Shown here: in pieces, positions 9,222-16,171 of the stretch
Numbering within the stretch: position 1 is the stretch's first letter
Layout of the letters: every line of letters begins with the position of its first letter
Assembly: GCA_903893795.1 (NCBI GenBank)
Contig: CAITNO010000127.1
Coordinates: 1 to 49,320 of the forward strand
Source: Candidatus Hydrogenedentota bacterium
GTDB taxonomy: Bacteria > Hydrogenedentota > Hydrogenedentia > Hydrogenedentales > CAITNO01
Direction: 5' to 3'
Length of the DNA: 49,320 bases
Notes under the pieces: model-generated
The model's database searches: none
Seen by the model: the letters and a program-made list of their open reading frames with translations, nothing else
Told to the model about the DNA's origin: nothing
Made by a program: the position numbers and the translations under genes

Positions 9222-10577
9222 GTGGCACTGGTCGTGCGTGTGCTGGGCGAGAAACACCAGCCCGGCGGAATGGTGGCGTGGCTGCTGGCGATCGTGCTGG
9301 TGCCGTGGCTCGGAGTGCCCTTCTATCTCGTCTTTGGCGGAAGAAAGCTGAGCCAGAGAATTCGCGAAAAGGGGCCGCTCTACGACGGGGACACAGAAAG
9401 CGATTTTGACGCGGAGGACGTGATGACCGGCGGGCCGGGCATGGTGGGGCCGGGCATGCCGCCGCCGCAGAGCGGCAACCGCGTGGACCTGCATTTCAGC
9501 GGTGAAACGGCCTACGCCGGGCTGATGCGGATGTTTGAAGAGGCGCGTGAAACAATCCACGTCACCACTTTCATTCTGGGCCATGACGAGGTGGGCCGGG
9601 CCGTGATTGAGGCGCTGGCCCGCAAGGCCCGCGAAGGGGTGAAGGTGCGGCTGCTGCTCGACGGGCTCGGCTGCATTCGCACCAGCCGCGGCTTTTCCGA
9701 ACCGCTGCGGCACGCAGGCGGACAGGTGGGCCATTTCATGCCCGTGCTGCCCCTGCAGCGCAAGTGGTCGGCCAACTTGCGCAACCACCGCAAAATCGTC
9801 GTGGTGGACCATGTCTCCGCCATGGTGGGCGGCATGAATCTCGCCACCGATTTCATGGGGCCCACCCCGCGCGAAAACCGCTTTCTCGATTCGGCCGTGT
9901 TTGTGGAAGGGCCGATTGTGGCCGACATTGAGTCGGTCTTCAAGAGCGACTGGAATTATGCCACCGAGGAGATGATCGAGACTCCGCCCCGCGCCCATGC
10001 CGTAGCCCGGCAGCGCACCGACGGCGATGCGAAGGCGGACTCCACGCTGCAAATCGTGGCCAGCGGACCCGACGTGCCCGTGGACGCCTTTCCCGACACC
10101 CTCCTCAGCGAGGTGATGGAATCGCGCGAGCGCATCTGGCTCATCACCCCCTATTTCATCCCCGACGATGGATTCCTCCGGGCACTCGCCGTCAAGGCGC
10201 GCTCGGGGCGCGATGTGCGCATTATCGTGCCTCTCCACTCCAACCACCGCATCGCCGACTTTGCGCGCGGTCCGGCCCTGCGCGACCTCGTGTCGGCCGG
10301 CGCCCGCGTCTATGGCTACCCCAAGGGCATGGTCCACGCCAAGGCCATGGTCTTCGACGACCGCCTCGCCATCACCGGCACGCCCAACCTCGACATGCGC
10401 AGCCTCTACCTCAACTTTGAGGTGGCCCTGTTTCATTACACCCGCCCCGAGATTGAAAAAGTGGCCGCCTGGGCGGCATGGCTGCAGGCCCAGTCCATCC
10501 TCCTCACCGGCAAGCCCCCCGCCCCGCTCCGCGACTGGGCCGAGCGGCTTTGCCAGGTCTTCTCCCCGCTACTGTAA
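9222..10577 (+). CDS. cls: Cardiolipin synthase-like phospholipase D family protein
   Basis: Predicted membrane phosphatidyltransferase that joins two phosphatidyl headgroups to make cardiolipin. It has two HKD motifs, HRKIVVVD (about 9788-9811) and HAKAMVFD (about 10336-10359), each followed by the family GG/GTPNLD-type segment, and an N-terminal hydrophobic segment ending LVPWLGVPFYLVFGG as in bacterial Cls. The GTG at 9222 is the first conventional start but cuts through what looks like the first transmembrane helix. The frame stays open upstream to an ATA at 9162 that lies seven bases after AAGGGG (9149-9154) and begins ILTAQLLLDHLLTLAGF. The true start may therefore be this ATA, or an ATG lost by mutation or sequencing error. 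It directly follows dsbD. Confidence 0.88.
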   Translation: MALVVRVLGEKHQPGGMVAWLLAIVLVPWLGVPFYLVFGGRKLSQRIREKGPLYDGDTESDFDAEDVMTGGPGMVGPGMPPPQSGNRVDLHFSGETAYAGLMRMFEEARETIHVTTFILGHDEVGRAVIEALARKAREGVKVRLLLDGLGCIRTSRGFSEPLRHAGGQVGHFMPVLPLQRKWSANLRNHRKIVVVDHVSAMVGGMNLATDFMGPTPRENRFLDSAVFVEGPIVADIESVFKSDWNYATEEMIETPPRAHAVARQRTDGDAKADSTLQIVASGPDVPVDAFPDTLLSEVMESRERIWLITPYFIPDDGFLRALAVKARSGRDVRIIVPLHSNHRIADFARGPALRDLVSAGARVYGYPKGMVHAKAMVFDDRLAITGTPNLDMRSLYLNFEVALFHYTRPEIEKVAAWAAWLQAQSILLTGKPPAPLRDWAERLCQVFSPLL

Positions 10578-10700
10578 CGGAAACCACAAAACACCTTACG
10601 CATTCGACAGGAGTCGCGGCTGCGGTTTTTCCAGCTTGTGCGGGGTGTGCTATCATCGGCGTTCGCCTGTTCAGGCGCATCAACATGGAAGGATTTCATC

Positions 10701-11459
10701 ATGGCTGGACGGCCGATTGGCGCGGTTACTTTTGACCTGTGGGACTGCCTTTTTCATGACGACTCGGACGAGCCGAAGCGCGAGGCGGCGGGATTGCCGT
10801 CCAAGCCGAAGGCCCGCCGGGAGTTGCTCCATACCCTCCTTTCCAAGCACGCCCCCATCGACCGGGCGGTCTCGGACCTGGCCTTTGACGTGCAGGATGC
10901 GGCCTTTCGCAAGGTCTGGCACGACCAGCATGTGACATGGTCGGTGACGGAGCGCATGCAGGTGCTGCTGGACGGCCTGGGGCGAAAACTGCCGGACGAT
11001 GATTTCGCGGCGCTGGTGGACGCGCTGGAGCGCATGGAACTGGAATACCAGCCCAACCCCGCGCCCGGCGCCGTCGAGGCGCTGGCCCGGCTGCACGGCA
11101 AATACCCGCTGGCCATCGTGTCCGATGCCATCTTCACCCCCGGCCGCAACCTGCGCGAACTGCTGCGCGGCGCGGGAATGCTGGAGCATTTTGATTTCTT
11201 CGTGTTCTCCGATGAGATCGGCCATTCCAAGCCCCATCCCGCCGTGTACGAGGCGGTGGCCGGGCACTACGGCATCCCCATCGAGAGCATCGTCCACATC
11301 GGCGACCGTCCGCACAACGACCTCGGCGGCCCGCACGCCGTGGGCGCCCGCGGCGTGCTGCTGACGGTGGTGAAGAACCGGCCGCTGGAGGGGCACCTCC
11401 CCGACGCCGTCTGCGACGACTATTCGGAACTGCCCGAAATCCTCGAGGCGATGGAATAG
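10701..11459 (+). CDS. HAD-superfamily hydrolase
   Basis: Predicted cytoplasmic phosphatase-type enzyme of 252 residues; the substrate is unknown. The start at 10701 has GGAAGGA eight bases upstream. Motif I is FDLWDCLF: the nucleophile Asp is followed by Leu-Trp rather than the usual D-x-D, a variant also seen in other HADs written FDLWxTL. The conserved Lys lies in SKPHPAVYEA (motif III), and motif IV is IGDRPHNDLGGPHAVGARG. The roughly 100 residues between motif I and the core are a helical cap. It reads in the same direction as cls, but the 120 bp gap leaves co-transcription open. The family assignment is firm. Confidence 0.9.
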   Translation: MAGRPIGAVTFDLWDCLFHDDSDEPKREAAGLPSKPKARRELLHTLLSKHAPIDRAVSDLAFDVQDAAFRKVWHDQHVTWSVTERMQVLLDGLGRKLPDDDFAALVDALERMELEYQPNPAPGAVEALARLHGKYPLAIVSDAIFTPGRNLRELLRGAGMLEHFDFFVFSDEIGHSKPHPAVYEAVAGHYGIPIESIVHIGDRPHNDLGGPHAVGARGVLLTVVKNRPLEGHLPDAVCDDYSELPEILEAME

Positions 11460-11525
11460 GAGCAAGAAATCCGTGGTCGAAGCCAGCATCCAGAAGGTTT
11501 CGAGCAAGACCCCGAGAAACGCCGT

Positions 11526-11562
11526 CTTAAGTCCCCCTTTGAAGGGGGATTTAGGGGGAAGT
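11526..11562 (-). repeat. Palindromic repeat, left copy (B)
   Basis: Reads CTTAAGTCCCCCTTTG, then AAGGGGGATTTAGGGGGAAG on the plus strand: an internal CCCCCTTTGAAGGGGG hairpin followed by a second G5 tract. It is the inverted copy of 11968-12004 and the same family as the insert in dsbD. Confidence 0.85.
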
Positions 11563-11585
11563 AAAGACCCTTGCAGAAGGCGCGG

Positions 11586-11876
11586 ATGCTGAGAAAGGAA
11601 GGCACGCTCGGCGAAGTGCTGTTTTGGGGTGCGGTAAGAAAACGGCAACTGGGCTGCGAATTTCACCGGCAGGTGCCGATTGGCACTTTCATCGTGGATT
11701 TCTTCTGTCATGAGAAGGTGCTGGCGGTGGAAATTGACGGTTCGGGCCATGATGATGAGAACAGGATGGAGTACGATGCCCGGCGCCAGCGCTCGTTGGA
11801 GCAGCAGGGCATACGTGTGCTTCGTTTTACTGAAAGAGCTGTTCGCTACAATTTGAGTGGCGTTGTTTCCACTTAG
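11586..11876 (+). CDS. DUF559 (Vsr/restriction-endonuclease-like fold) protein
   Basis: Small protein of 96 residues from the ATG at 11586, which has AGAAGG five bases upstream. A TTG at 11571 would add QKARM and fits the family N-terminus, but it has no good ribosome site; an in-frame TAA at 11562 lies in the repeat. The sequence follows the DUF559 pattern: LRKEGTLGEVLFWGAVRKRQL, then HRQVPIGTFIVDFFC, then AVEIDGSGHD, then RVLRF. The E-x-D-G-x-x-H and IVDF segments are the presumed metal-binding nuclease core, related in fold to Vsr endonucleases. A role in DNA cutting is known only by fold. It is slightly short compared with usual members (about 110-125) and lies between inverted palindromic repeats. 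Confidence 0.82.
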   Translation: MLRKEGTLGEVLFWGAVRKRQLGCEFHRQVPIGTFIVDFFCHEKVLAVEIDGSGHDDENRMEYDARRQRSLEQQGIRVLRFTERAVRYNLSGVVST

Positions 11877-11967
11877 ATGGACTGGCTGGCCGACGAGGCT
11901 GAACAGAGAGAATGAAGAAAGAATCTTGGATGGAGGCATGCGCCTCCGGTACATTAACAGGTGAAAC

Positions 11968-12004
11968 ATCCCCCCTAAATCCCCCTTCAAAGGGGGACTT
12001 AAAG
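11968..12004 (+). repeat. Palindromic repeat, right copy (C)
   Basis: Contains CCCCCTAAATCCCCC followed by TTCAAAGGGGGACTTAA. It is the reverse complement of the left copy over about 32 bases and has the same start (ACATCCCCC) as the copy inside dsbD. A small stem GGAGGC-ATGC-GCCTCC lies just inside it at 11934-11949. Confidence 0.85.
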
Positions 12005-12093
12005 CATGCGCCCATGCGGGGTTTGGATATATTGATGCGCGCAGACCGGATTGTCTGGTCTTCGCGGTTGCTGAAGCACAGGAAGAGTAGTCC

Positions 12094-13059
12094 ATGCCGA
12101 TGATCGATCTGCCGCTCGCTGAACTGCGCACCTACCCGGGGCGCAATCCCAGGCCCGTGGATTTTGACGCCTATTGGGACGCGGCGCTGGCGGAAAACCA
12201 CAACACCGACCCCTATCCGGAATTCATCAAGGCGGATTTCCAGACCGATTTCGCCGAGTGTTTCGACCTCTATTTCACCGGGGTGCGCGGTGCGCGCATC
12301 CATGCCAAGTTTCTGCGCCCAAGGCAAGCGGTCAAGCCGGGCCCGGCACTGCTCCAGTTTCACGGGTACTCCGGCAACTGCGGCGACTGGCACGACAAGC
12401 TCGGCTGGGTGGCGGCGGGATTCACCGTGGCGGCCATGGACGCGCGCGGCCAGGGCGGCCAGTCGCAGGACGTGGGCGGCACCCCCGGGAACACGCTCAA
12501 CGGCCACATCATCCGCGGCCTGGATGACCGGCCGGAAAACCTCATTTTTCGGCACATCTTTCTCGACACGGCGCAACTGGCGCGGGTGGTGATGGACCTG
12601 CCCGGGGTGGATGCCGCGCGCGTGGCCGCCATGGGAATGTCGCAGGGCGGCGCGCTGACGCTGGCCTGCGCCTCACTGGAGCCGCGCATCCGGCGCATCG
12701 CGCCCATGTGCCCCTTTCTGTGCGACTACCAGCGTGTGTGGGAGATGGACTTGTGCAGGGAGGCATACAAGGAAATCCGCGATTATTTCCGCCTCTTTGA
12801 CCCGCGCCATGAGCGCGAAGAGGCGGTCTGGAACACCCTGGGCTACATCGATCTGCAGCACCTCGCGCCGCGCATCCGCGCCGAGGTGCTCCTGGCGGTG
12901 GGGCTGATGGACGAGATTTGTCCCCCCTCATCACAGTTCGCGGCGTATAATAAAATATCGTCCCCGAAAGAAATGATGATCTATCCGGACTTCACGCACG
13001 AGCATTATCCGGGTTTTGTTGACAGGGCATACCAGTTCATAACAGCAATGCAGGCCTGA
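12094..13059 (+). CDS. Acetyl(xylan) esterase, CE7/AXE1 family
   Basis: Alpha/beta hydrolase of 321 residues that removes acetyl groups from acetylated sugars or cephalosporin-like substrates. The catalytic triad is visible: Ser183 in GMSQGG, Asp273 in GLMDEICPP, and His302 in the DFTHEHYPG segment. The N-terminal half has the family pattern with YWDAAL and the RGQGGQSQD segment typical of CE7. No signal peptide is evident, so it is likely cytoplasmic, as for other CE7 enzymes acting on imported acetylated oligosaccharides. GGAAGAG precedes the ATG at 12094; a second in-frame ATG is at 12100. With the GH127 enzyme at 16-18 kb it suggests use of plant-type glycans, which is inference. Confidence 0.92.
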   Translation: MPMIDLPLAELRTYPGRNPRPVDFDAYWDAALAENHNTDPYPEFIKADFQTDFAECFDLYFTGVRGARIHAKFLRPRQAVKPGPALLQFHGYSGNCGDWHDKLGWVAAGFTVAAMDARGQGGQSQDVGGTPGNTLNGHIIRGLDDRPENLIFRHIFLDTAQLARVVMDLPGVDAARVAAMGMSQGGALTLACASLEPRIRRIAPMCPFLCDYQRVWEMDLCREAYKEIRDYFRLFDPRHEREEAVWNTLGYIDLQHLAPRIRAEVLLAVGLMDEICPPSSQFAAYNKISSPKEMMIYPDFTHEHYPGFVDRAYQFITAMQA

Positions 13060-13087
13060 CGCCTGACACTGAACAAGGAAGATGACC

Positions 13088-13942
13088 ATGGCAGACACGT
13101 TGCGTTTCCTGATTCCCGACGGTTATTCGATTGAAAGCAGGCAGCAGTTTGAAACGGTGGGCATGGCCTTGGCAGGCCAGTTGTATGCCGACCTGCTGGT
13201 GAAACGGCTGCCCGGCGCGGAATATGACATCTGGTACAGCAGCGATCCCGGCGCGGTGCCGCCGACGGACGAGCAGCTTTCCGGCTATGCCGGGGTGATT
13301 TGGCCGGGCTGCAACCTGACCATCTACCACGACGACGATGTCCGCGTGCAGGCCCACAAGAGCCTGGCGCTGCGCGCCTATGAGGCGGGCGTCCCGCAGT
13401 TCGGCAGTTGCTGGGGCATCCAGTTGGCCTGCTCGGTGGCGGGCGGTTCCGTGGCGGCGCACCCGAAAGGCCGTGAGATGGGGATTGCCACGAAAATCAT
13501 GCTGACAGATCAGGGCCTGAAGCATCCCATGATGAAAGATAAACCGGTGGTCTACTCGCACTTCGTGAGCCATGACGACCAGGTGGTCGACCTCCCCGAG
13601 GGCGCGACCCTGCTGGCGGGCAATGACTGGAGCGTCGTGCAGGCCGTGGCGGTGCACTTCAAGAAGGGCGTGTTCTGGGGCGTGCAGTACCATCCCGAAT
13701 ACAACCTGCACGAGGTGGCCCGGCTCATCCTCGCCCGCGAGGAGCGGCTCATCAAGCAGGGCTGGTTCAAAGACCATGACGACATGGTGGCCTATGTGGA
13801 GAAGTTCGAGGCGGTGCATGCCGACCCGACGCTCAAGCACGTCCGCTGGCAGCTCAAGATTGACGACGGCATCGTTGAGGATGATATCCGCGAGTGCGAG
13901 TTCATCAACTGGATTCACAGCGCGGTGCTCGGGGAATACTGA
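13088..13942 (+). CDS. Class I glutamine amidotransferase-like protein (GMP synthase-type GATase)
   Basis: Stand-alone GATase1 domain of 284 residues. It has a nucleophile elbow GSCWGIQ (Cys108) and the His-Glu pair in YHPEYN (His202, Glu204), so the glutaminase triad is intact. I prefer the ATG at 13088, with AAGGA seven to eight bases upstream; the ATG at 13082 is too close to that site. The C-terminal 80 residues after the triad extend the usual domain and have no family I recognise. No synthetase partner is encoded next to it, so the ammonia acceptor is unknown; stand-alone members often hydrolyse gamma-glutamyl compounds. It lies 28 bp after the esterase and is probably co-transcribed with it. 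Confidence 0.88.
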   Translation: MADTLRFLIPDGYSIESRQQFETVGMALAGQLYADLLVKRLPGAEYDIWYSSDPGAVPPTDEQLSGYAGVIWPGCNLTIYHDDDVRVQAHKSLALRAYEAGVPQFGSCWGIQLACSVAGGSVAAHPKGREMGIATKIMLTDQGLKHPMMKDKPVVYSHFVSHDDQVVDLPEGATLLAGNDWSVVQAVAVHFKKGVFWGVQYHPEYNLHEVARLILAREERLIKQGWFKDHDDMVAYVEKFEAVHADPTLKHVRWQLKIDDGIVEDDIRECEFINWIHSAVLGEY

Positions 13943-14025
13943 GAAGAGAAGTACAAAGGACGAAGGCTGAAGGACAAAGAAAGCCCGTGATTGGTTAATG
14001 CCAATCTTTGTGGGTGAATTTTATG

Positions 14026-14060
14026 CGCCCCAAGTTTTGACCGTGGTCAGACTTGGGGCG
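14026..14060. terminator. Bidirectional hairpin between convergent genes
   Basis: A 10-bp perfect stem (CGCCCCAAGT at 14026-14035 with 14051-14060) encloses a second small stem (TGACC-GT-GGTCA). It is flanked by T-rich sequence on both strands and sits between the GATase-like gene (plus) and the SUMF1-like gene (minus). Confidence 0.75.
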
Positions 14061-14113
14061 TTACTTATTAACGGGGGCGGTTGACCGTCGGAGCGGCAGT
14101 CCTGTCCTGCGGT

Positions 14114-15046
14114 CTACGGTTCGCGGACGATGCGGAAACCGATTCTGGCGTCGCCGGCCTTGGCCGGACGGCCCAGCCGCACGGTGGGACGGGTGAAGGT
14201 GGCGGGCTGGTTTGCCGAACCTCCGCGAATGACCCTGAAATCGGCGCCCTCACCGGTGGGTTCACCGCCGTAGGCGTCGGAACACCATTCCCATGCGTTG
14301 CCGAGCATGTCGTACAGCCCCCAGGCATTGGGCTTCTTGCCCGCCACGGGGCGGGGCTTGCCGTCGGGGGCCGTGCCCCGGTACCAGGCATATTCGTCCA
14401 GCAGGGCGGCATCATCGCCGAAGGGGAACAGCATGGTGGTCCCGGCGCGGCAGGCATATTCCCACTCGTTCTCCGTGGGCAAGCGGCAGGGCGGCTCTCC
14501 CTCCGCCACCAGCGTCTTGGCAAAAGCGGCCGCGTCCTTCCAGGCAATCCACGTGGCGGGCACGTCCAGCTGGTCGTCGGCGTTGTGGTCCGCCCAAGGC
14601 TTGCTGTCCATCACCCGGCTCCACTGGCGGCGCGTGATTTCGGTCTTGCTCATCCAGAAACCGCGGGAGAAGCGCTCCTCACGGCGGGCGGCCTCGTCGG
14701 AAAACCATTCCTCGCGGCCGCCTATCGTCGTGACCACCTTCTTCGCACCGTCTGACAAGCCGGGAACAAAGGTGCCCGCGGGCACCCATACAAAGTCAAT
14801 GTCGTAAAAGGCCTTGGCCGTGCCCGCCTCAGGGGCATTCTTGTCCACCCCCTCTGCCTTGTCGGACCGTGCCGCAGGCGCACCGGGGGGCATGTTGGGG
14901 GTGGCCGACTGCGCCGACGGTGGCATGCCCGGCGTGACGGACGGCGTCATGGGCGGCATGGCGGGCGTCTGGCCGCTGGGCGCGGCAAGCGCGGCCGCAC
15001 ACAGGGCGGCAACGATCAGCGTTATGGCGGGCAGTGCGCGCATCAT
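14114..15046 (-). CDS. SUMF1/formylglycine-generating-enzyme-like exported protein, probably non-catalytic
   Basis: 310-residue protein with a signal peptide (RALPAITLIVAALCAAALA) and a Pro/Met-rich linker, then a SUMF1-type domain. Typical segments are VWVPAGTF, TEITRRQW, RLPTENEWEYACRAGT, GLYDMLGNAWEW and VIRGGS...RIGFRIV. The paired active-site cysteines that true formylglycine-generating enzymes carry after the RGGS segment are absent (RGGSANQPATFTRP), so it is unlikely to modify sulfatases. Many bacterial SUMF1-like proteins are of unknown or binding function. The ATG at 15046 overlaps the stop of the upstream gene by 4 bp, with GGAGGG just before it, so the two are translationally coupled. 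Confidence 0.88.
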   Translation of the reverse strand: MMRALPAITLIVAALCAAALAAPSGQTPAMPPMTPSVTPGMPPSAQSATPNMPPGAPAARSDKAEGVDKNAPEAGTAKAFYDIDFVWVPAGTFVPGLSDGAKKVVTTIGGREEWFSDEAARREERFSRGFWMSKTEITRRQWSRVMDSKPWADHNADDQLDVPATWIAWKDAAAFAKTLVAEGEPPCRLPTENEWEYACRAGTTMLFPFGDDAALLDEYAWYRGTAPDGKPRPVAGKKPNAWGLYDMLGNAWEWCSDAYGGEPTGEGADFRVIRGGSANQPATFTRPTVRLGRPAKAGDARIGFRIVREP

Positions 15047-15738
15047 CCCTTGCCCTCCACCCGTGCCAGACGCAGGGTGTGCCACACGACTTTGCTGTCG
15101 GGCAGCATGCCGAAAAGGGCATGGGGACTGACCACCACCGTGGTGACCTGGCTCAGCGTGAAGCGCCGAGAATAGCGCTTGGCCTGGCCCTCACCGGGCA
15201 AAATGGTGATGAAATCATCATCTATGGGCACTGCGGCGCTTCCCGACTGTCCCCAGATGCCCAAGGCCACCGCGCCGCCGCTGCTGCCGGACGCAAAGGT
15301 CTCCAGTTCATAGGTCCCGGGCGGCAGTTTACCCGCCTCCAGGCGCATGCGGGCGCCAATCGTGTCGGGCGCCTCCGGGCGCTGCCAGATTTGAGTGAGT
15401 CCGTCAGCCCGTTCCAGCCGCGATGCGCCGGGGTCGGGCGGCATGACCCCCTGCGGGGCCGGGGCGCCAGCCCACCAGGTGCCAAAGTCCCCGCCCAGCA
15501 ACAGGTTCTGACGGCCTTCCTTCTGCGCCTTGCCATCCACCTTTTCCACCAGCACCAGCCGCATGGTGCCCGGTGTGGGCATAGAACCCTTCTTTGAAAT
15601 GGGTCCAAAACCGAAGGCGCGCACCACCACGGCCCCAATGACCAGCAGGACCAGACAGACTCCCCCGGCGGCCCAAACGCGGGCACTGCCCGGAACCTTT
15701 ATCTTGGTGATGGATGTTTTCCAGTTCGGCTTTTTCAT
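15043..15738 (-). CDS. Single-pass membrane protein of unknown function
   Basis: 231 residues. There is a basic N-terminus, then one hydrophobic segment (about residues 23-42, AAGGVCLVLLVIGAVVVRAF), then an extracytoplasmic domain that I read as mainly beta. The middle part (LLLGGDFGTWWAGAP ... GTYELETFASG ... ALGIWGQ) resembles the jelly-roll layout of carbohydrate-binding-like domains, but I cannot name a family. The ATG at 15738 is preferred over a TTG one codon earlier. It overlaps the SUMF1-like gene by 4 bp, so the two products probably act together at the membrane. Upstream lies the DnaA-box region. Confidence 0.75.
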   Translation of the reverse strand: MKKPNWKTSITKIKVPGSARVWAAGGVCLVLLVIGAVVVRAFGFGPISKKGSMPTPGTMRLVLVEKVDGKAQKEGRQNLLLGGDFGTWWAGAPAPQGVMPPDPGASRLERADGLTQIWQRPEAPDTIGARMRLEAGKLPPGTYELETFASGSSGGAVALGIWGQSGSAAVPIDDDFITILPGEGQAKRYSRRFTLSQVTTVVVSPHALFGMLPDSKVVWHTLRLARVEGKG

Positions 15739-16171
15739 CAAGTCTTCTTCAGCAATAACAACGTTTTCCCCTGCCTCATCAAGCGACAGGGTAACCCACG
15801 CATTTCAGGCAATGCAACCCATTCCCGGCACGGCCTCCCCCCTCGTTCTTTCGCCCGACCGGGACCTTGTCCAGATATTGTGGTTGCCGGCTGTGGATAA
15901 CCTTTGCCGGGCGGTGGATAACTTTGGGGAAAAGGCCCTTGTCTCGGTGGATAACTCCCAAGCGGCAAACCCCTCCCATCTTCCATTTCTGCTTGTATTA
16001 TTGCGTAAACAATTGCAATTAATAATGTTACAGAAACAGCCTAAAAGACAGACTCTTAGGCGTAATTCTCGAAAACTTCCGCCTAAAGCCTGTTGAGGGC
16101 TGTGGATAACTTCTTAATAACCTGTTGGCAACCCCATTACAACATATGGTGTTTTTCGGGATTGCAAGTTA
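15739..16171. other. oriC: Candidate replication origin: DnaA-box cluster with AT-rich stretch
   Basis: The 433 bp intergenic region has two perfect reverse DnaA boxes (TGTGGATAA at 15892-15900 and 16101-16109) and two one-mismatch boxes (GGTGGATAA at 15913-15921 and 15946-15954), all in one orientation. The first three are 21 and 33 bp apart, close to whole helical turns. An AT-rich stretch (about 15985-16060, including TTGTATTATTGCG and AATTAATAATG) lies between boxes three and four, where an unwinding element would be expected. No dnaA, dnaN or other usual origin neighbour is in the window, so this remains a candidate; a DnaA-regulated promoter or a datA-like titration site is the alternative. 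Confidence 0.5.

Larger units (their letters stand above)
11526..12004. mobile_element. Candidate repeat-bounded DUF559 unit
   Basis: Two copies of one palindromic repeat lie in opposite orientation on either side of a DUF559 gene: 11526-11562 and 11968-12004. Aligned as reverse complements they share an uninterrupted match of about 32 bases (CCCCCTAAATCCCCC, then TTCAAAGGGGGACTTAA). The unit is about 480 bp, sits between a HAD gene and an esterase gene that look unrelated to it, and has no transposase. I see no clear target duplication at its ends. Whether it moves as a unit is inference. Confidence 0.55.

Noticed and set aside
9141..10436. Minus-strand frame of 431 codons opposite cls
   Set aside because: It mirrors the cls gene, whose two HKD motifs are intact; composition is typical of an antisense shadow.
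10707..10740. Loss of the D-x-D motif in the HAD protein as evidence of inactivity
   Set aside because: FDLWDxL is a known variant of motif I in otherwise normal HAD enzymes, and the other motifs are intact.
10680..12131. Long minus-strand open frame (483 codons) across the HAD and DUF559 genes
   Set aside because: Its predicted protein is His/Gln/Arg-rich without domain likeness, and it covers two plus-strand genes with clear family motifs. GC-rich third positions leave such antisense frames open.
15779..15979. Minus-strand open frame with repeated VIHR/KVIH segments
   Set aside because: The apparent peptide repeat is produced by the repeated GTTATCCAC DnaA-like sites; no gene signals are present.
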